DNA from: Heterohyrax brucei
Lineage: Eukaryota; Chordata; Mammalia; Hyracoidea; Procaviidae
NCBI GenBank assembly: GCA_028571685.1
Contig: CM053154.1
Coordinates: forward strand, 14,292,001 to 14,356,000
Length of the DNA: 64,000 nucleotides
Direction of reading: 5' to 3'
Shown here one piece after another: positions 1 through 11,282 of the stretch. A model generated the notes under the pieces. That model was not told the origin of the DNA, searched no databases, and saw only the letters and a program-made list of their open reading frames with translations. Made by a program: the position numbers and the translations under genes. Position 1 is the first letter of the stretch; each line of letters begins with the position of its first letter.

Positions 1-562
1 TTCTTCTATTATTTTGCAAATCCTTATCTTGATGTCATAAACATGGTTTCCTTTATTCTGAAAGTTTTAAAATTTTGCATCTCATGTGACGATTTACCTG
101 AAGTTTATTTTGAGGTCCAGTATGAGATTATCATCGATTTTTTTTTCCCATGTGGATAGCTAATTGTCTCAGCATTGTTTATTGAGTTCTCCACCATTTC
201 CTCGCTGGTCTCCACTGCCGTTTCTGTCGTTCATCAAGTTTCCAATTATCAGTAGGCTTGTTTGGGGGCTGTCTTGTAACACTGATCTCTTTGTTCTTTT
301 TTCAAGAGTGATTTGGCTTTATTTTACTCTTTATATAACTTTAAACTTATATAAATAAAAAAGCTTATCAATCTCTATGATAATTTCTATTGGGCTTTTT
401 ATTGAATTTTCATTGTGATTTGGCAAAAATCATCATCTTTATGTTTCTTCCTAGGTCTTCCTGCTTGTAAGTAAGACTGTAGCTATTTATGTCATCTTTA
501 CTTTCTTTCGTAAAAACCTAAAACTTTCTTCCTTAAGGCCTTACTGATATATATAGATTTTA

Positions 563-810
563 TTTTTTATTTAATATAACTGAGTGAAAATGTACATTCC
601 CGTATAAATTTACATGCCCACCTATATGCAGCTTCCACTGCTCTCCCTGTCCGGTGACAACACACTATTCCTCTCTGCTCCATACATGTCTCATCCTCCC
701 AACAGCCTTCTTGCCCCTCCTCTCCACCCACTCTCCTTCCTCCAGCCAGAGGTCAGCAGGATGATATCCTATAGATGTATAGAACTATAAAGTGCATCCA
801 ATATATGGTC
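563..810 (-). mobile_element. Lineage-type L1 3'UTR (family B), minus strand
   Basis: This pyrimidine-rich block ('ccactgctctccctgtccgg', then 'atcctatagatgtatagaac') matches other copies in this window at 21470-21745 (minus), 14412-14766 (plus) and 32140-32520 (plus). All look like the last 250-400 bp of one L1 subfamily. The A-rich end lies to the left (poly-T near 560), so the insertion is in minus orientation and heavily 5'-truncated. It sits inside the older L1 and is therefore younger than it. Confidence 0.7.
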
Positions 811-2010
811 ACTCTGCATTGCATTATATTTATATGTAGATAGCGTTTCTTGTTGCTATTTTTCATTTATTCCTCTTTGGTTAATTACTCCTTATAACAC
901 TGTCGTTGCTGTATAGAAACAAACTTGATTTTCCTGTGTGTGTCTTATACTAAAAAACCTTGCTGAATCTATTTAATGCTAAAATTTGTTGATTATTTGG
1001 GACTTTTCTATGCAGATGACCACGTCATCTTAAATTAGTGGCAATTTTGTTTCTCTTCCCTGCAATCTTTCCTCTATGTGCCCAGCTGTATTGTAGCTTG
1101 TCTCGTACAATGCTGAATAGAAGCAATGACAATGGACTTCTTGTCTTCCTTCTCTTTTACCTTTTTATTAGCACACAATTTTTCATAATACTCTCTCATT
1201 ATCTCAACTGAATCTCTAGGAATTTCCTCCTTTTAAAGCCTGATTTGGTTATTACTTGCCAGAGGTTTACATATATTAACTTTTTTCCAAGAGTCAGCAT
1301 TTGCTTTTGCTAAACTTTCTATTTTATCTTTGTTTTCTGTCACATTAATTTGAGGTTTTATCTTTACAGTTTCTTTTATTCTACTTCCTTTGTCTTGATG
1401 TACATTTATTTTCAGACTTTCTAAACTGCAAATTTTCATCTAAGTATTCGTTTAGCTGTATTAGACATGAAAGTGTTTTTTATTTTAGAGACTCAGTTAT
1501 GACTTTAATTGACTTGTGAATTGTTTAGAAGGATATTTTCAGCTATCTAAACATTTGAGTTTCTTATTGTTATTTTGATACTGATTTATAATTTAATTGC
1601 ACTGTAAGTAGAACATGATCAACTTTTTAAAGTTTTTGCAACTTGCTTTATAAATAAATATTTTAATGGCCCATACGTTTTCTAGTTGTTGAACTTAAGG
1701 TTCTTATAGTCTGTTTAATCAAGCTTCTTGACATATTGTACAAATTTTCCCTTTCTGACTTTTCATAAACCTGTCAGTTGCTGAAATTTGTTAAATAAAA
1801 TAAAATAAACCTCATTCTATGGTAATGGATTTTTTTCTGCTTCTCTGATAATCCTGTCAGCTTTTCTATACTTTGAAGGTATGTTATTACATAAATACAA
1901 TTTTAGAAGTATTGTGTCATCCTTCTGAACTGAGCCTTTTGTCCTTAGTGGTGACCTTCTTTTGTCTTCTACTACCTTTTTCTTTTCAAAGTAATACCAA
2001 GGTTTGTATG

Positions 2011-2375
2011 GGTGATATTGTAACAAAATGCTGTGTAATAAACCACCACAAATCCCTGGTGACACACAGCTGAGGACTATGCAGCGTTTAGCTGGATAGG
2101 CTTTCCTGGGCCTCAGCTGAGTTCGCAGAAGCGTCTGGGGTTCAGCTGTGGGTTGACAGGTTGATTCTGCTGATTGTGGGTGGACCTGTTCCCATATCTG
2201 AGAGTTGGTCAGCTGATTGCTCACCGAGGATAGCCTCTGCTGGGATGACCAGGCACTTGGCTTCTCTAGATGTCTCGTCCTCCAGTAAGGTAACCCAAGG
2301 ACCCTATGACAGTGATAGAGGGCAAGTTATTTTGTTGGCGCCCAGATACACAGGCTGCACAAAAAGATCCGTTTG
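2011..2375 (-). mobile_element. MaLR-type (MLT1-like) LTR fragment
   Basis: The stretch reads like an antisense MLT1-class LTR: a 'taacaaaatgctgtgtaata' start, a GC-richer middle with 'ggctttcctgggcctcagc', and a 'cgtcctccagtaaggtaacc' block. It is strongly diverged, so subfamily and exact ends are uncertain. The 135-codon open frame across it is a chance frame. Confidence 0.45.
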
Positions 2376-3182
2376 TTTGGTTGTTTGTAACTAAAAATTT
2401 ATGAAAATGTTTCTGTTTAAATCACATTCAAAAAAGAAGATAGAAAGCTTTTGATCATTTTTTTCTAAACAAACTTGGCAGATCTACTGTCAAACTTAGG
2501 AGTATGCCATGTAATTCTTCCAGAATTGAAGTTTATTGATTTCTACTGTATTAACTTTTAAAATGGTATAAAGCTGATGGCAAGAAAGGGAACTGCTGAT
2601 TTGAAATTAAAATTTAAGCTGATGGTGAAAGGACACCACCTCTGGCTTTAGTCATATCCTGTTAGGTCAGATATTGATTTTTTTAAAAATACATTCATGC
2701 AAGCATTCTTCTGGATATCATTTGCATGGTACAGCTTTCCCACCCTTTGACTTTCAGTCTTTCTATGTCCTAATGTTGCAGTTGTCTCTGTCTTTTAAAT
2801 CAATGTGATCTGGGTATGACTCATACATCATTAATGGCATCAATTTAATGTGTACAACTCGATGAGTTTTGATAAAATGTGTCTATTTATAGGAAACCAC
2901 TATCACAGTTATGGTAGAGAACATTTCTGCCACCCGAAAACTTTCCTCTGCCCGTTTACAGACATTCTACCCTGTGCCCCAACCCCCAAGCAACCCACAA
3001 TCTATCTTTTGTTACCATAGATTACTTTGCTTCATCTAGAATTTCATATACATGAAATCATACAGCAGTACTCTATTGTGTCTGGCTTCTTTCACTCAAC
3101 ATAGTGATTCTGAGATGCGCTCAAGTTGTTGTGTGTATCAGTAACTCCTTCTGTTTAAGTTGGTCGGTTGTAATCCGTTGGG

Positions 3183-3351
3183 ACAGCCCCAGTGGTAGAG
3201 TGGTTAAAAGTTTGACTGGTAACCAAAAGGTCAGCAGTTCAAATCCACCAGCTGCTCCTTGGCAACCATATGGGGCAGTACTACTCTGTCCTACAGGGCT
3301 GCTAAGAGTTGGAATTGACTTGATGGCAGAGGGTATACTTTTTTTTTTTAA
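3183..3351 (+). mobile_element. Afrotherian tRNA-derived SINE
   Basis: Complete short-type SINE. It has a tRNA-like head with A box ('agtggtagagtggttaaaag') and B box ('ggtcagcagttcaaatcc'), a body 'ctctgtcctacagggctgct', the tail 'ttggaattgacttgatggca' and a T/A-rich 3' end. It is inserted in the minus-strand L1. Confidence 0.85.
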
Positions 3352-3645
3352 ATGGGTATTTTATTGTTTGGATGTGTCATAATTTATTTAGTCATTTGGG
3401 CTATTTCCAATATGAAGTTGTTCTCAATAAAGTGGCTGTGAGTGTTCCTATTGAAGTTTTTGTTTTCACTTTTTTGAGGGTAAATAGTTAGGAATGGAAT
3501 GGCCGAGTCATATAGAAGATGTATATTGAAATTTTTAAGAAATTACCACCGTTCCAGTGTTGTTTACCATTTTATATTTCCTCCGGCAATGTATGAGTCT
3601 TGGTAGCTCCATATCCTTGCAAAACTTGATTAAAAAACATAAAAA

Positions 3646-3799
3646 ACAAGCAAACAAAAGCCTCAGTTCTGACTTATAGAGACCCTATGGAAGAGGGTAG
3701 AACTGCCCCATAGAGTTTCCAAGGAGCGCCTGGTGGATTTGAACTGCTGACTTTTTGGTTAGCGTCCTTAGCACTTAACCACTGTGCCACCAAGGTTTC
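3646..3799 (-). mobile_element. Afrotherian SINE
   Basis: Minus-strand copy: tail complement 'cagttctgacttatagagac', body 'agaactgccccatagagttt', head complement 'cttaaccactgtgccacc'. Inserted in the same L1 as the preceding SINE, about 300 bp away. Confidence 0.85.
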
Positions 3800-3852
3800 A
3801 AAAGCTTGATATAGTCAGACTTTAGTTTTAGTCTTTGCAGTGGTTATATGTT

Positions 3853-3957
3853 GAAATTCTGGTGGCAGAGTGGTTAAGAGCTATGGCTGCTACCAACAGG
3901 TTGGCGGTTCAAATCCACCTGGCACAACTTAGAATTGACGGGATGGCACTGGAAGTG
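3853..3957 (+). mobile_element. Afrotherian SINE with internal deletion
   Basis: The tRNA-like head ('ggtggcagagtggttaagag') and B box ('ggttggcggttcaaatcc') are followed almost directly by the tail 'agaattgacgggatggca'. About 60 bp of the body is missing compared with the neighbouring copies. Confidence 0.75.
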
Positions 3958-4624
3958 AGCAAATGGCTATATGGCAGTATCGTGTAGTTTTACTAGCATT
4001 TATCTACTGACAACATCTTTTTCATATAATTACCAGCTACCTGTGTATCTTTTGTGAACTATTTGCTCATGATTTTAATGAGGTGTTTATCTTCTTGCTA
4101 TTGAGTTTTAAGAGTTCTTTCTATATTCTAGATCCAAGTCCATTATTTGACATATGTGTAGCAAATAACTTTTCAGACCATCATTTGTCGTCTTACTTTT
4201 TAGTATTTTCTTTCAAGGGTAAAGATTTTCATTGTTGAGTTCCAATTTATTGGTTTTCCTTTTATATTTTGTACTTCTGTGTTTTATCTAAGAAAATTTG
4301 CTTACTCCATGTCACAAGGATTTTTTTCCTTTGTTTTCTTCTAGAAAACTGCAAAGTTTTAGGCTTTGCAGTTAGATCTGAGATCCATTTCAAGTTAACT
4401 TTTATGTATGATGTGACGTAAGAATCAGTATTCATGTTTTTCTACATGAGTATCTAATTGTTTGAACACTATTTTCGTGACAGACTTTTCTTTCTCCCGT
4501 TGAATTAATTGCTTTGGCTATTAATTTTTCTCAAACTCAGATGTCCATAGACATGTACAGGTCTATTTCTACGCTCTGTGTTCTGTTACATCGAACCATA
4601 TTGTCAGTCTTCTTGCTGACAATA

Positions 4625-5227
4625 AACTGTTGTTGTTAGATACCTTCAATGATTTCTGACTCATAGAAACCCTGCTACTGTAGAATAAAACAGAATAAAA
4701 CATTTCCTGGTCCTGGACCATCTTCACAGTCATTGCTGTGTTTGGACTCATCATTCCAGCCACTGTGTCAAGCATCTCATTGAGAGTCTTCCTCTCTTTC
4801 GCTGACCCTCTACTTTACTAAGCATGATGTCCATCTCCAGGGACTTGTGCCCCCGAACCACTCCAGAGTCGGTGAGACAAAGTATCACCATCCTTCTGTC
4901 TAAAGAGCATTGTGGCTGCACTTATTCCAAGATGGATTCATTCCTTCTTCTGGCAGTTCATGACTTATCAATATTCTTCACCAACACATCCTTCAAAGGC
5001 ATCAATTCTTCTTCATTGCTTCTTAACCTTTGTCCAGCTTTTGCATGCTTATGAAGCAGCTAAAGGTATCGTGGCTTGGCTTGGGGTGTATGTTAGTCCT
5101 CAAAGTGTCATTTCTACTTTTCAGTACTCTAAAGAGCTTTTTTTTTACAACAGATTTGCTCACTGTAGTACATGGTTTAGTTTCTTGACTGCTACTTCTG
5201 TGGGTGTAGACTGTGGATCCAAGTAAA
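4625..5227 (-). mobile_element. RTE/BovB-clade LINE, 3' part
   Basis: It starts at the reversed 3' tail ('gttgttgttag') and runs through the conserved RTE 3' region: 'tactttactaagcatgatgt', 'ccatctccagggacttgtg', 'cttctggcagttcatgac'. It ends near 'ggatccaagtaaaat'. It encodes the end of the reverse-transcriptase ORF in minus orientation but is broken by stops and frameshifts. The open frames seen on both strands here are chance frames. Confidence 0.8.
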
Positions 5228-7493
5228 ATAACTTTATAATGAGTCTTGAAATCAGGTACTGTGAACATTCCAATTTTTTTTTTCATTTTAAAAATCTCTC
5301 TATCATTTTAGGGTTTTTATGTTTCCATATAAAGTTTAGAATTTTAAATTTTCTTTATAAAATTTCTGTAAGAAGTACCCTAGAATTTTTATTATAATTG
5401 TGTTGGTTCTATTGATTAATTCTCGAGACTTGAGATCCCAAAGATATTGAGCATGTCCCTCCACAAACGTGATAATAACTTTCTATTTATTTGTCTTTCC
5501 TAATATGTCCCAGTAATACTTTATAGTTTTCAGCAAAGAGGTCTTGAATATCTTTTATTAGATTTATTTTATGTTCTTTGGTTCTAACTATATATGGAAT
5601 TGCTTTTTAATTTCACTTTGTAATTGCTGCTGGTACATAAATTGTCATTCATTTTTATTCATTAGCATTGTATCCTGTAACTTGCTAAATTCATTAGTAG
5701 TTTTAGCAGCTATTATATAGATTCCTTGATATTTTTCTACAAAAATCATCATATCATCTGCAAATGCGAGGATTTTCTTTTTCCGCAATCTTTATACATT
5801 TTATTTAATTATTTTTATTACCTTATAATGGTCTGGGGCCAACTAATACAATACTGAATAGAAGTGGTGAGAATGGCCATCCTTACCTTGTTCCTTAAAT
5901 CAGTTTGAAGAGGTTCTTAACTATTTTTAGTTTTCTGAGAATCTGTATCGTAAAGATTGTTGAATGATTTTTCTGCATCTATGGATATATTTTCATTCAT
6001 TTATTGTGACCATAATGGCTTATTTTCAAAAGTTAAACCAAGTGTGCACTTTGGGGATGAATCCTAGCTGGTAACGATATATTATCATTTAAGATACTGT
6101 CTGATTCAATTTTCTAATATTTTGTTAATGATTTTGCATCAGTATTTCTATTCTTACAATATTTTTGTCAGGTTTTGATGTTAGAGTACCACTGACTTCA
6201 TAAATCAAATTGGGCAATGTTTCCTTTTCTTCTTTTTTAAATTTACTTTAAATTTAAGTTTATTTAAGGTTTGTGTTATTTCTTCCTTTACTGTTTGGTA
6301 GACTTCAGTGGTGAAACCATTTGGGCAAAAGATTTTTTTTGTGTGTGTGACAATTCTGGTGATTTATTTTCTTTCCTTGATACAGTTTTCCCATATCAGT
6401 TTAGGTAAGGTGTACATTTCAAGAATTTTTTTCTATTTCATGTAAGTTTCCAAATTTGTAGCCTTAAAATTGTTCACAATATTTTCTTATTATCATTTTT
6501 CTGTCTGGAAAGACTATAGTGATAATTCTTTCATTCCTGATAATTGGTAGTTTGTGTTCTCTCTCTCTCTTTAAACATTTTAAAACATTCCAGGTAGGAG
6601 TTCAATGATTTTGCAATCTTTCCAAAGAAACAATCTTTATCTTTCTTCTCTATTCTTCCTTTCTGTTTTCTTTTGTTCTTTATTATTTTTCCTTCTATTT
6701 ATTTGGCACTTGTTTTGCTCACCTTTGTCTAGCTTATTGAGATGGAGGCTTATGTCATTTGTTTTAGACTTTTCTTTATTGTAATTTAAGTATTAAAAGT
6801 ATAAGTATAAAATCATAAACACCCCTCTTAGCACTGCTTAAAATTTTTCAGTTTGATATTTTTTATATTCATTTTCATTGGTTGTAAAATTTTGAGATTT
6901 TTTTCATATCTCTTCTAAGACCCATGCATCCTTTGGGAGTGTGCTGTTTAATTTCTAAATATTTGTGGTTTTCCTAGGTTTATTATTATTATTGACTGTA
7001 CTTTAATTTTGTGAGGTCTGAGAACATATGCTATATGATTCCAGTCCTTATAAATTTATTGAGTCTTGGTTTATGGGCCAGCATATGCTATTAGTGAAAA
7101 TGCCATGTGCACTTGAAAGGAATGTGTGCTGTGTGGTTTTTGAGTGTCGTGTTCTATAAACTTTAGAGCAAGGTGTTGGATGAGGCTGGTTAATTTGGCT
7201 GCATATTTCTGACTTTTTTGCCTTGATGCTGTAACAATTGCTGGGAGAGAAGTGGTGAAAATCTACGAGGATTATGGAATTTTCTGGTTTCTCCCTTTAA
7301 TCTCATCATTTTTGCTTCATGCGTTCTGAAGCTTAACTGTTAAGATGGGAGTATGGCCATAAATGTTACATCCTCCTGAGGAACCGACCCTCTCAGCATT
7401 ACAAAATGCCCCTGATTATCTCTGGAAATAAACTATTTGTCTTGAAACTGAATTCTCTAATGTTAATATAATCACTCTAATCTTCTAATGTAT

Positions 7494-7664
7494 CCCAAAC
7501 CAAACCAAACTCACTGCTGTTGAGTCAATTCTGACTCACAGGAACCCTATAAGACAGAGTAGAACTGCCACATAGAGTTTCCAAAGAACGCCTGGTAGAT
7601 TTGAACTGCTGACCTCTTGTAGTTAGCAGACTTTGCTGTTAACCACTATGCCACCTGGGTTTCC
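7494..7664 (-). mobile_element. Afrotherian SINE
   Basis: Near full length minus-strand copy. It begins with the reversed 3' tail 'caaaccaaaccaaactcact', has body 'agaactgccacatagagttt' and ends with the head complement 'ttaaccactatgccacctgg'. Inserted in the old L1. Confidence 0.88.
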
Positions 7665-7800
7665 CTAATGTATCTAGGGCATATATATTTTTTCTACCTC
7701 CATTTATTTTTATTTGTTTCTTTGTATTTAAAGTGAATCAGTTACAGATAGCATGTAATTGGGTTTCTTTCTTTCTTTTTTATTTAAGCCATTTTGATGC

Positions 7801-8505
7801 GGAGCCCTGATGACGCAGTGGTTAAAGCCCTTGGCTGCGGACCCAAAGATCAGTGGCTCAAACCCACCAGCTACTGTTTCACGGATTGAATTGTGTCCCC
7901 CAAAACACATGGATCAATTTAACCAGGCCGTGATTCCCAGTATGTGTGATTGTCCGCAGTTTTGTCATCTGGTGTGAATTTCCTGTGTGTTATAAACCCT
8001 TTCTCTCTGGTATTAATAAAATGAGATTACAAGCAGTTACGGTAATGAGCCAGGACTCAATCTACAAGATTAGAGTATGTCTTAAACCAGTCTCTTTTGA
8101 AATATCAAAGAGAGAAGTGAGTAGAAAGACAGGAGGACCTCATACTACCAAGAAAGAGCTCCTACTTTGGACCTGTGGTTCCTGCTAGGAGAAGCTCCTA
8201 GATCAGGGGAAGAATGATCACAAGAACCTTTCTCCAGAGCTGATTGAGAGAGAATGTCTTCTGAGTTAATGCTCTTAATTTGGAGTTCTAGCCTACCAGA
8301 CTATGAGAGAATAAACGTCCGTTGGTTGAAACCATCCACTTGTGTCATTTCTGTTATAGCAGCACTAGATCACTAAGACACACTCTGTGGGAGAAAGCTG
8401 TGGCAATCGCTATCTGTAAAGATTATAGCTCTGGAAGCACTACTCTGTCCCATAGGATCACTCTAAGTAAGAACTGACTCAACAGCAGTGGGATTTTTTG
8501 TTTTA
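7801..8505 (+). mobile_element. Long-type SINE split by a solo LTR
   Basis: The SINE head is at 7801-7874 ('ggagccctgatgacgcagtg') and its body and tail resume at about 8381-8505 ('ggagaaagctgtggcaatcg', then 'ctgactcaacagcagtggg'). The intervening 506 bp are an LTR. The body type with the 'gtggcagtctgcttcc'-like block is the longer SINE variant, also seen at 33466, 48427 and 55722. Confidence 0.8.
7875..8380 (+). mobile_element. Solo LTR, MaLR/ERVL-like family A
   Basis: A TG...CA-bounded element of about 506 bp starting near 'ggattgaattgtgtccccc'. It has a polyadenylation signal in 'gagaataaacgtccgttg' and ends in 'gcactagatcactaagaca'. The same family recurs at 59440-59946 (plus), 41884-42407 (minus) and in part at 38490-38935. 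No internal retroviral sequence is present, so it is a solo LTR. A clear target duplication could not be seen here. Confidence 0.75.
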
Positions 8506-8919
8506 TACATTTTGGTAACGTGTCCGTAAGTGGAGTGTTTACTGTGTTGAGATTTAATATAACTATCAGTGTAGTTGAAAACGAGGTCTGCCGTTTTCAC
8601 TATTTATTTTCTAGTTGTTACCTTTTTTTGTTTACTTCTGTTTCTGCTGTTCTGACTTCTTTTGAATTATTTTAGTATTTTAAAGAATTCTCTTTTATCT
8701 ACTGATTTTTAGCTATAACTATTACTTTTTTTAGTGATTTCTCTAGGAATTGCAAAACACCTTTTTTACTTTCACAGTACTTAGAGTTAACATTGCACAG
8801 TGTCATATAAAATGTGGAGATCTTGCAACCTTATCAGTCCATTACTATCTAACTGCATACTTTATGCGATCATTTTCATGTTTCTACTTATGTACATTAT
8901 AAACCCCTATAATCATTGC

Positions 8920-9640
8920 AGTTGTTAGCTGCTATTCAAGTCAGTTCTGACTCACAGCACCCTTCAACACAATGGAACAAACCACTAACTGGTTGTGTGC
9001 CATCCTCAGAGTTATTGCTATGCATGAACCTATTGTAGGCACTATGTCAGTCTTATCTCACCGAGGGTCTTCCTCTTGTTCTTCCTCTTATGACTCTCCA
9101 CTTTACCGAGCATGATGTCCTTTTCCAGGGACTGATCCCTCCTGACAACATGTCCAAAGTATGTGTGACACGGTCTCTCCATCCTTGCTTCTAGGGAGCA
9201 TCCTGGTTGTACTTCTTCCAAGATCAACTCGATCATTCTTTCGGCAGTCTATGGTATATTCAGTATTCTTCATCCACGTTGCAATTCAAAGGTATTAAGT
9301 TCTTCTTCAGTCTTTCTTATTTACTGTGTGGTTTTTCACATGCATATGAGGTGATTGAAAACATCATGGCTTGGGTCAGGTGCACCTTAGTTCTTAAGAT
9401 GGTATCTTTGCTTTGTAAAACTTTAAGGAGTTGTCTGGCAGCCAGTCTGCCTAATAGGATGCAGTTTTTGATTTCTTCATTACTCTTTCTGTGGGTGTTG
9501 ATTGTGAATCCAAGGAATATGAAATCTTTGATGACCTCAATCTTTTCTCCATTTATCATGATGTTACTAATTGGCCCAGTAGTGAGGACATTTGTTTTCT
9601 TTATGTTGAGGTATAATTCATGTTGTAGGCTGTAATATTT
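8920..9640 (-). mobile_element. RTE/BovB-clade LINE, 3' part
   Basis: The reversed RTE 3' end ('gttgttagctgctattcaag', 'gagcatgatgtccttttcca') leads into the C-terminal part of the reverse-transcriptase ORF. It is inserted in the old L1. The 142-codon frame on the plus strand (9207-9635) is antisense to it and has no meaning of its own. Confidence 0.85.
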
Positions 9641-9664
9641 TATATTTTGGTAAGTCATATGCAT
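9317..9664 (-). pseudogene. RTE reverse-transcriptase C-terminal remnant
   Basis: This 115-codon minus-strand frame carries residues typical of the region just after the RTE/BovB polymerase palm: 'LNIKKTNVLTTGPISNIMI', 'GEKIEVIKDFIFLGFTIN' and 'LRTKVHLTQAMMFSITSYAC'. In intact RTE elements this region joins the RT palm to a C-terminal tail. Here the N-terminal endonuclease and palm are absent because of 5' truncation, and the reading frame breaks after about residue 115. It cannot make a working enzyme. Identification is by remembered family motifs. Confidence 0.75.
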
Positions 9665-10841
9665 TGTAAAGAACTACAGAGAAAAACATCTTACTATTTC
9701 TGATGGTTTTTATTCTTTCATGAAGATCCAAGTTCCCTCTGGTATCATCACCATTTAGCTCAAAGAATTTCCTTTAGTACTACTTAGAGTACAACAATTC
9801 TGGCAATGATTTTTTTTCTCTCCTTTATCTAAAAATGTCTTTATTTCATTTTTATTCTTGAAGAATGTTTTCACTAGGTATCGAATTGAATTTTGTACTT
9901 TATTTCTTTTTGCGCCTTAATGAGGGTGTCCTACTACCTCCAGTTTTTAACAAGAGATCCATAGTCTCTTGAAGCATTAGTTTCTTGTACGAAATATGTC
10001 AGTTTCCTCTGGCTGATTTCACGGTTGTCTCTTTGTCATTGGTGTTAATCTGCTTGACTGTAATGTAACTAGGCATGCTTTTATTTTTGTTTATCCTGTT
10101 TCAGGTTTTCTGAGTGTCTAGAACCTGCCCATATACAACTTCTTCTAAATTTAGGACAATTTTGGCTATTATTTTTAAAGTATTTTTATGCCCCATTCTG
10201 TCTTTTCATCTTCTGGAATGAGATTCGTCTTCATACTGGCCCACAGATTTCTTACACTGTTAATATTTCTTTAATTTTTTTCTCTATTTTTTTTTAGATT
10301 GGGTGGTTTCTATTGATCTCTCTCTCACATTCTCAATTCTTTTATAGTCTATTTTCATCCTGTCATTAAGCCCATCCAACAAAATTTTTTATTTCAAATA
10401 TATTTTTTCATTTTTAAAACTTTTATTTGGTACTTTTTCATATATTTTTTTTACATTTCTACTGAGATAGTCTATTTTTTTTAAGTCACTACAAGAGTAC
10501 TTCACTTCATTGAGTATAGTTTTAACAGCTATTGTTATACTTTAGCCCAGTGATTCCAACATCTAGATCATCTCAGGTTTGGCTTCTGTAGATAATATGT
10601 CCCCTTAAAAATGGGTTGAATTTTCCTGATTTTCTGTATATCTAGTAATTTTGTACAATGTGAATATTATATGTGAAAACCTTGGATTCTTTTATATTCT
10701 TTCTAAATTTTACAGTGACAGATTGGATATTTTATGATACATCTATGTAATTAAACATCCCATTGAATTAAAAATTACTTTTAATAAAACCCTGTAATGT
10801 CTTGGGAGGAAATGTTTATCATATAATACTATGTAAAAGTA

Positions 10842-11282
10842 ATCAGGAGACACCAAATGCTGGTGAGGATATGGAGAAACTGGGTCATTTATAATTTGCT
10901 AGTGAGAATGAGAAATAGTATGGACAGTTTAAAAATCGGTTTCATGATTTCTTCAAAAACTAAATATGTAACTTCTGTAAAACTCAGAAATTATACTCTT
11001 GAGCATTCATACCAAAGAAATGAGGACTATATTTACATAAAAACCTGTACATGCGTATTTATAGAAGCTCATTCGTAATACCTAAGCCTGGAAACAACCC
11101 AGACGCCCTTCAACAGATGAATGGTTAAACAAACTGTGGAGATGCATATATACTATGGACTACTGACGGCTCAGCCACAAAAAGGAATGAACTATTGATA
11201 CACACAACAACATAGATGACTCTCCATGTAATTATGCTGACTGAAGACAGCCAATCCCAATAGGTTACAAAAATGTACCCAA
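10842..11282 (+). mobile_element. L1 LINE 3' end (plus strand)
   Basis: The block reads like the sense 3' end of mammalian L1: 'ggtgaggatatggagaaact', 'tcatgatttcttcaaaaact', 'taagcctggaaacaaccc', 'cttcaacagatgaatggtta', then 'ctatggactactgacggctc'. It is in the opposite orientation to the long L1 that ends just upstream. The 73-codon frame over it is a remnant or chance frame. Confidence 0.8.

Larger units (their letters stand above)
1..2840 (-). mobile_element. Old L1 LINE (ORF2 region), fragmented
   Basis: Reading the plus strand gives the familiar antisense order of mammalian L1 ORF2: a 'catttattgaa'-like block near 170-190, the 'tgctgaatctatttaatgc' block near 960, 'acaatgctgaatagaagc' near 1110, the 'tttgcttttgctaaac' block near 1300, and a last piece near 2690-2830. 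It is broken by a younger L1 3' end at 563-810 and a MaLR LTR at 2011-2375. No reading frame of L1 length survives. About 1831-2010 and 2376-2690 are AT-rich and only tentatively part of the element. The order of blocks is seen; the family name is recalled. Confidence 0.65.
2845..10720 (-). mobile_element. Very long old L1 LINE, minus strand, repeatedly interrupted
   Basis: The antisense L1 order can be followed for almost 8 kb. The 3' end is at 2845-3110 ('tgtctggcttctttcactca'), the 'aatggaatggccgagtcata' block near 3490, the ORF2 blocks near 4200-4560 and 5230-5900 ('gaatagaagtggtgagaatg'), the block near 7080-7160 ('gccatgtgcacttgaaagg'), and 5'-ward sequence to about 10700. Insertions at 3183-3351, 3646-3799, 3853-3957, 4625-5227, 7494-7664, 7801-8505 and 8920-9640 split it. 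No L1 protein frame remains. An element this old and long keeping most of its body is notable, but two merged L1 copies cannot be excluded. Confidence 0.7.

Noticed and set aside
1817-2224. 135-codon minus-strand frame
   Set aside because: Crosses the edge of a MaLR LTR and shows no domain.
3960-3995. U4 snRNA-like 'ggcagtatcgtgtag'
   Set aside because: The match is about 12 bases and the surrounding sequence belongs to the antisense L1.
9207-9635. 142-codon plus-strand frame
   Set aside because: It is exactly antisense to the RTE reverse-transcriptase remnant, which explains its length.
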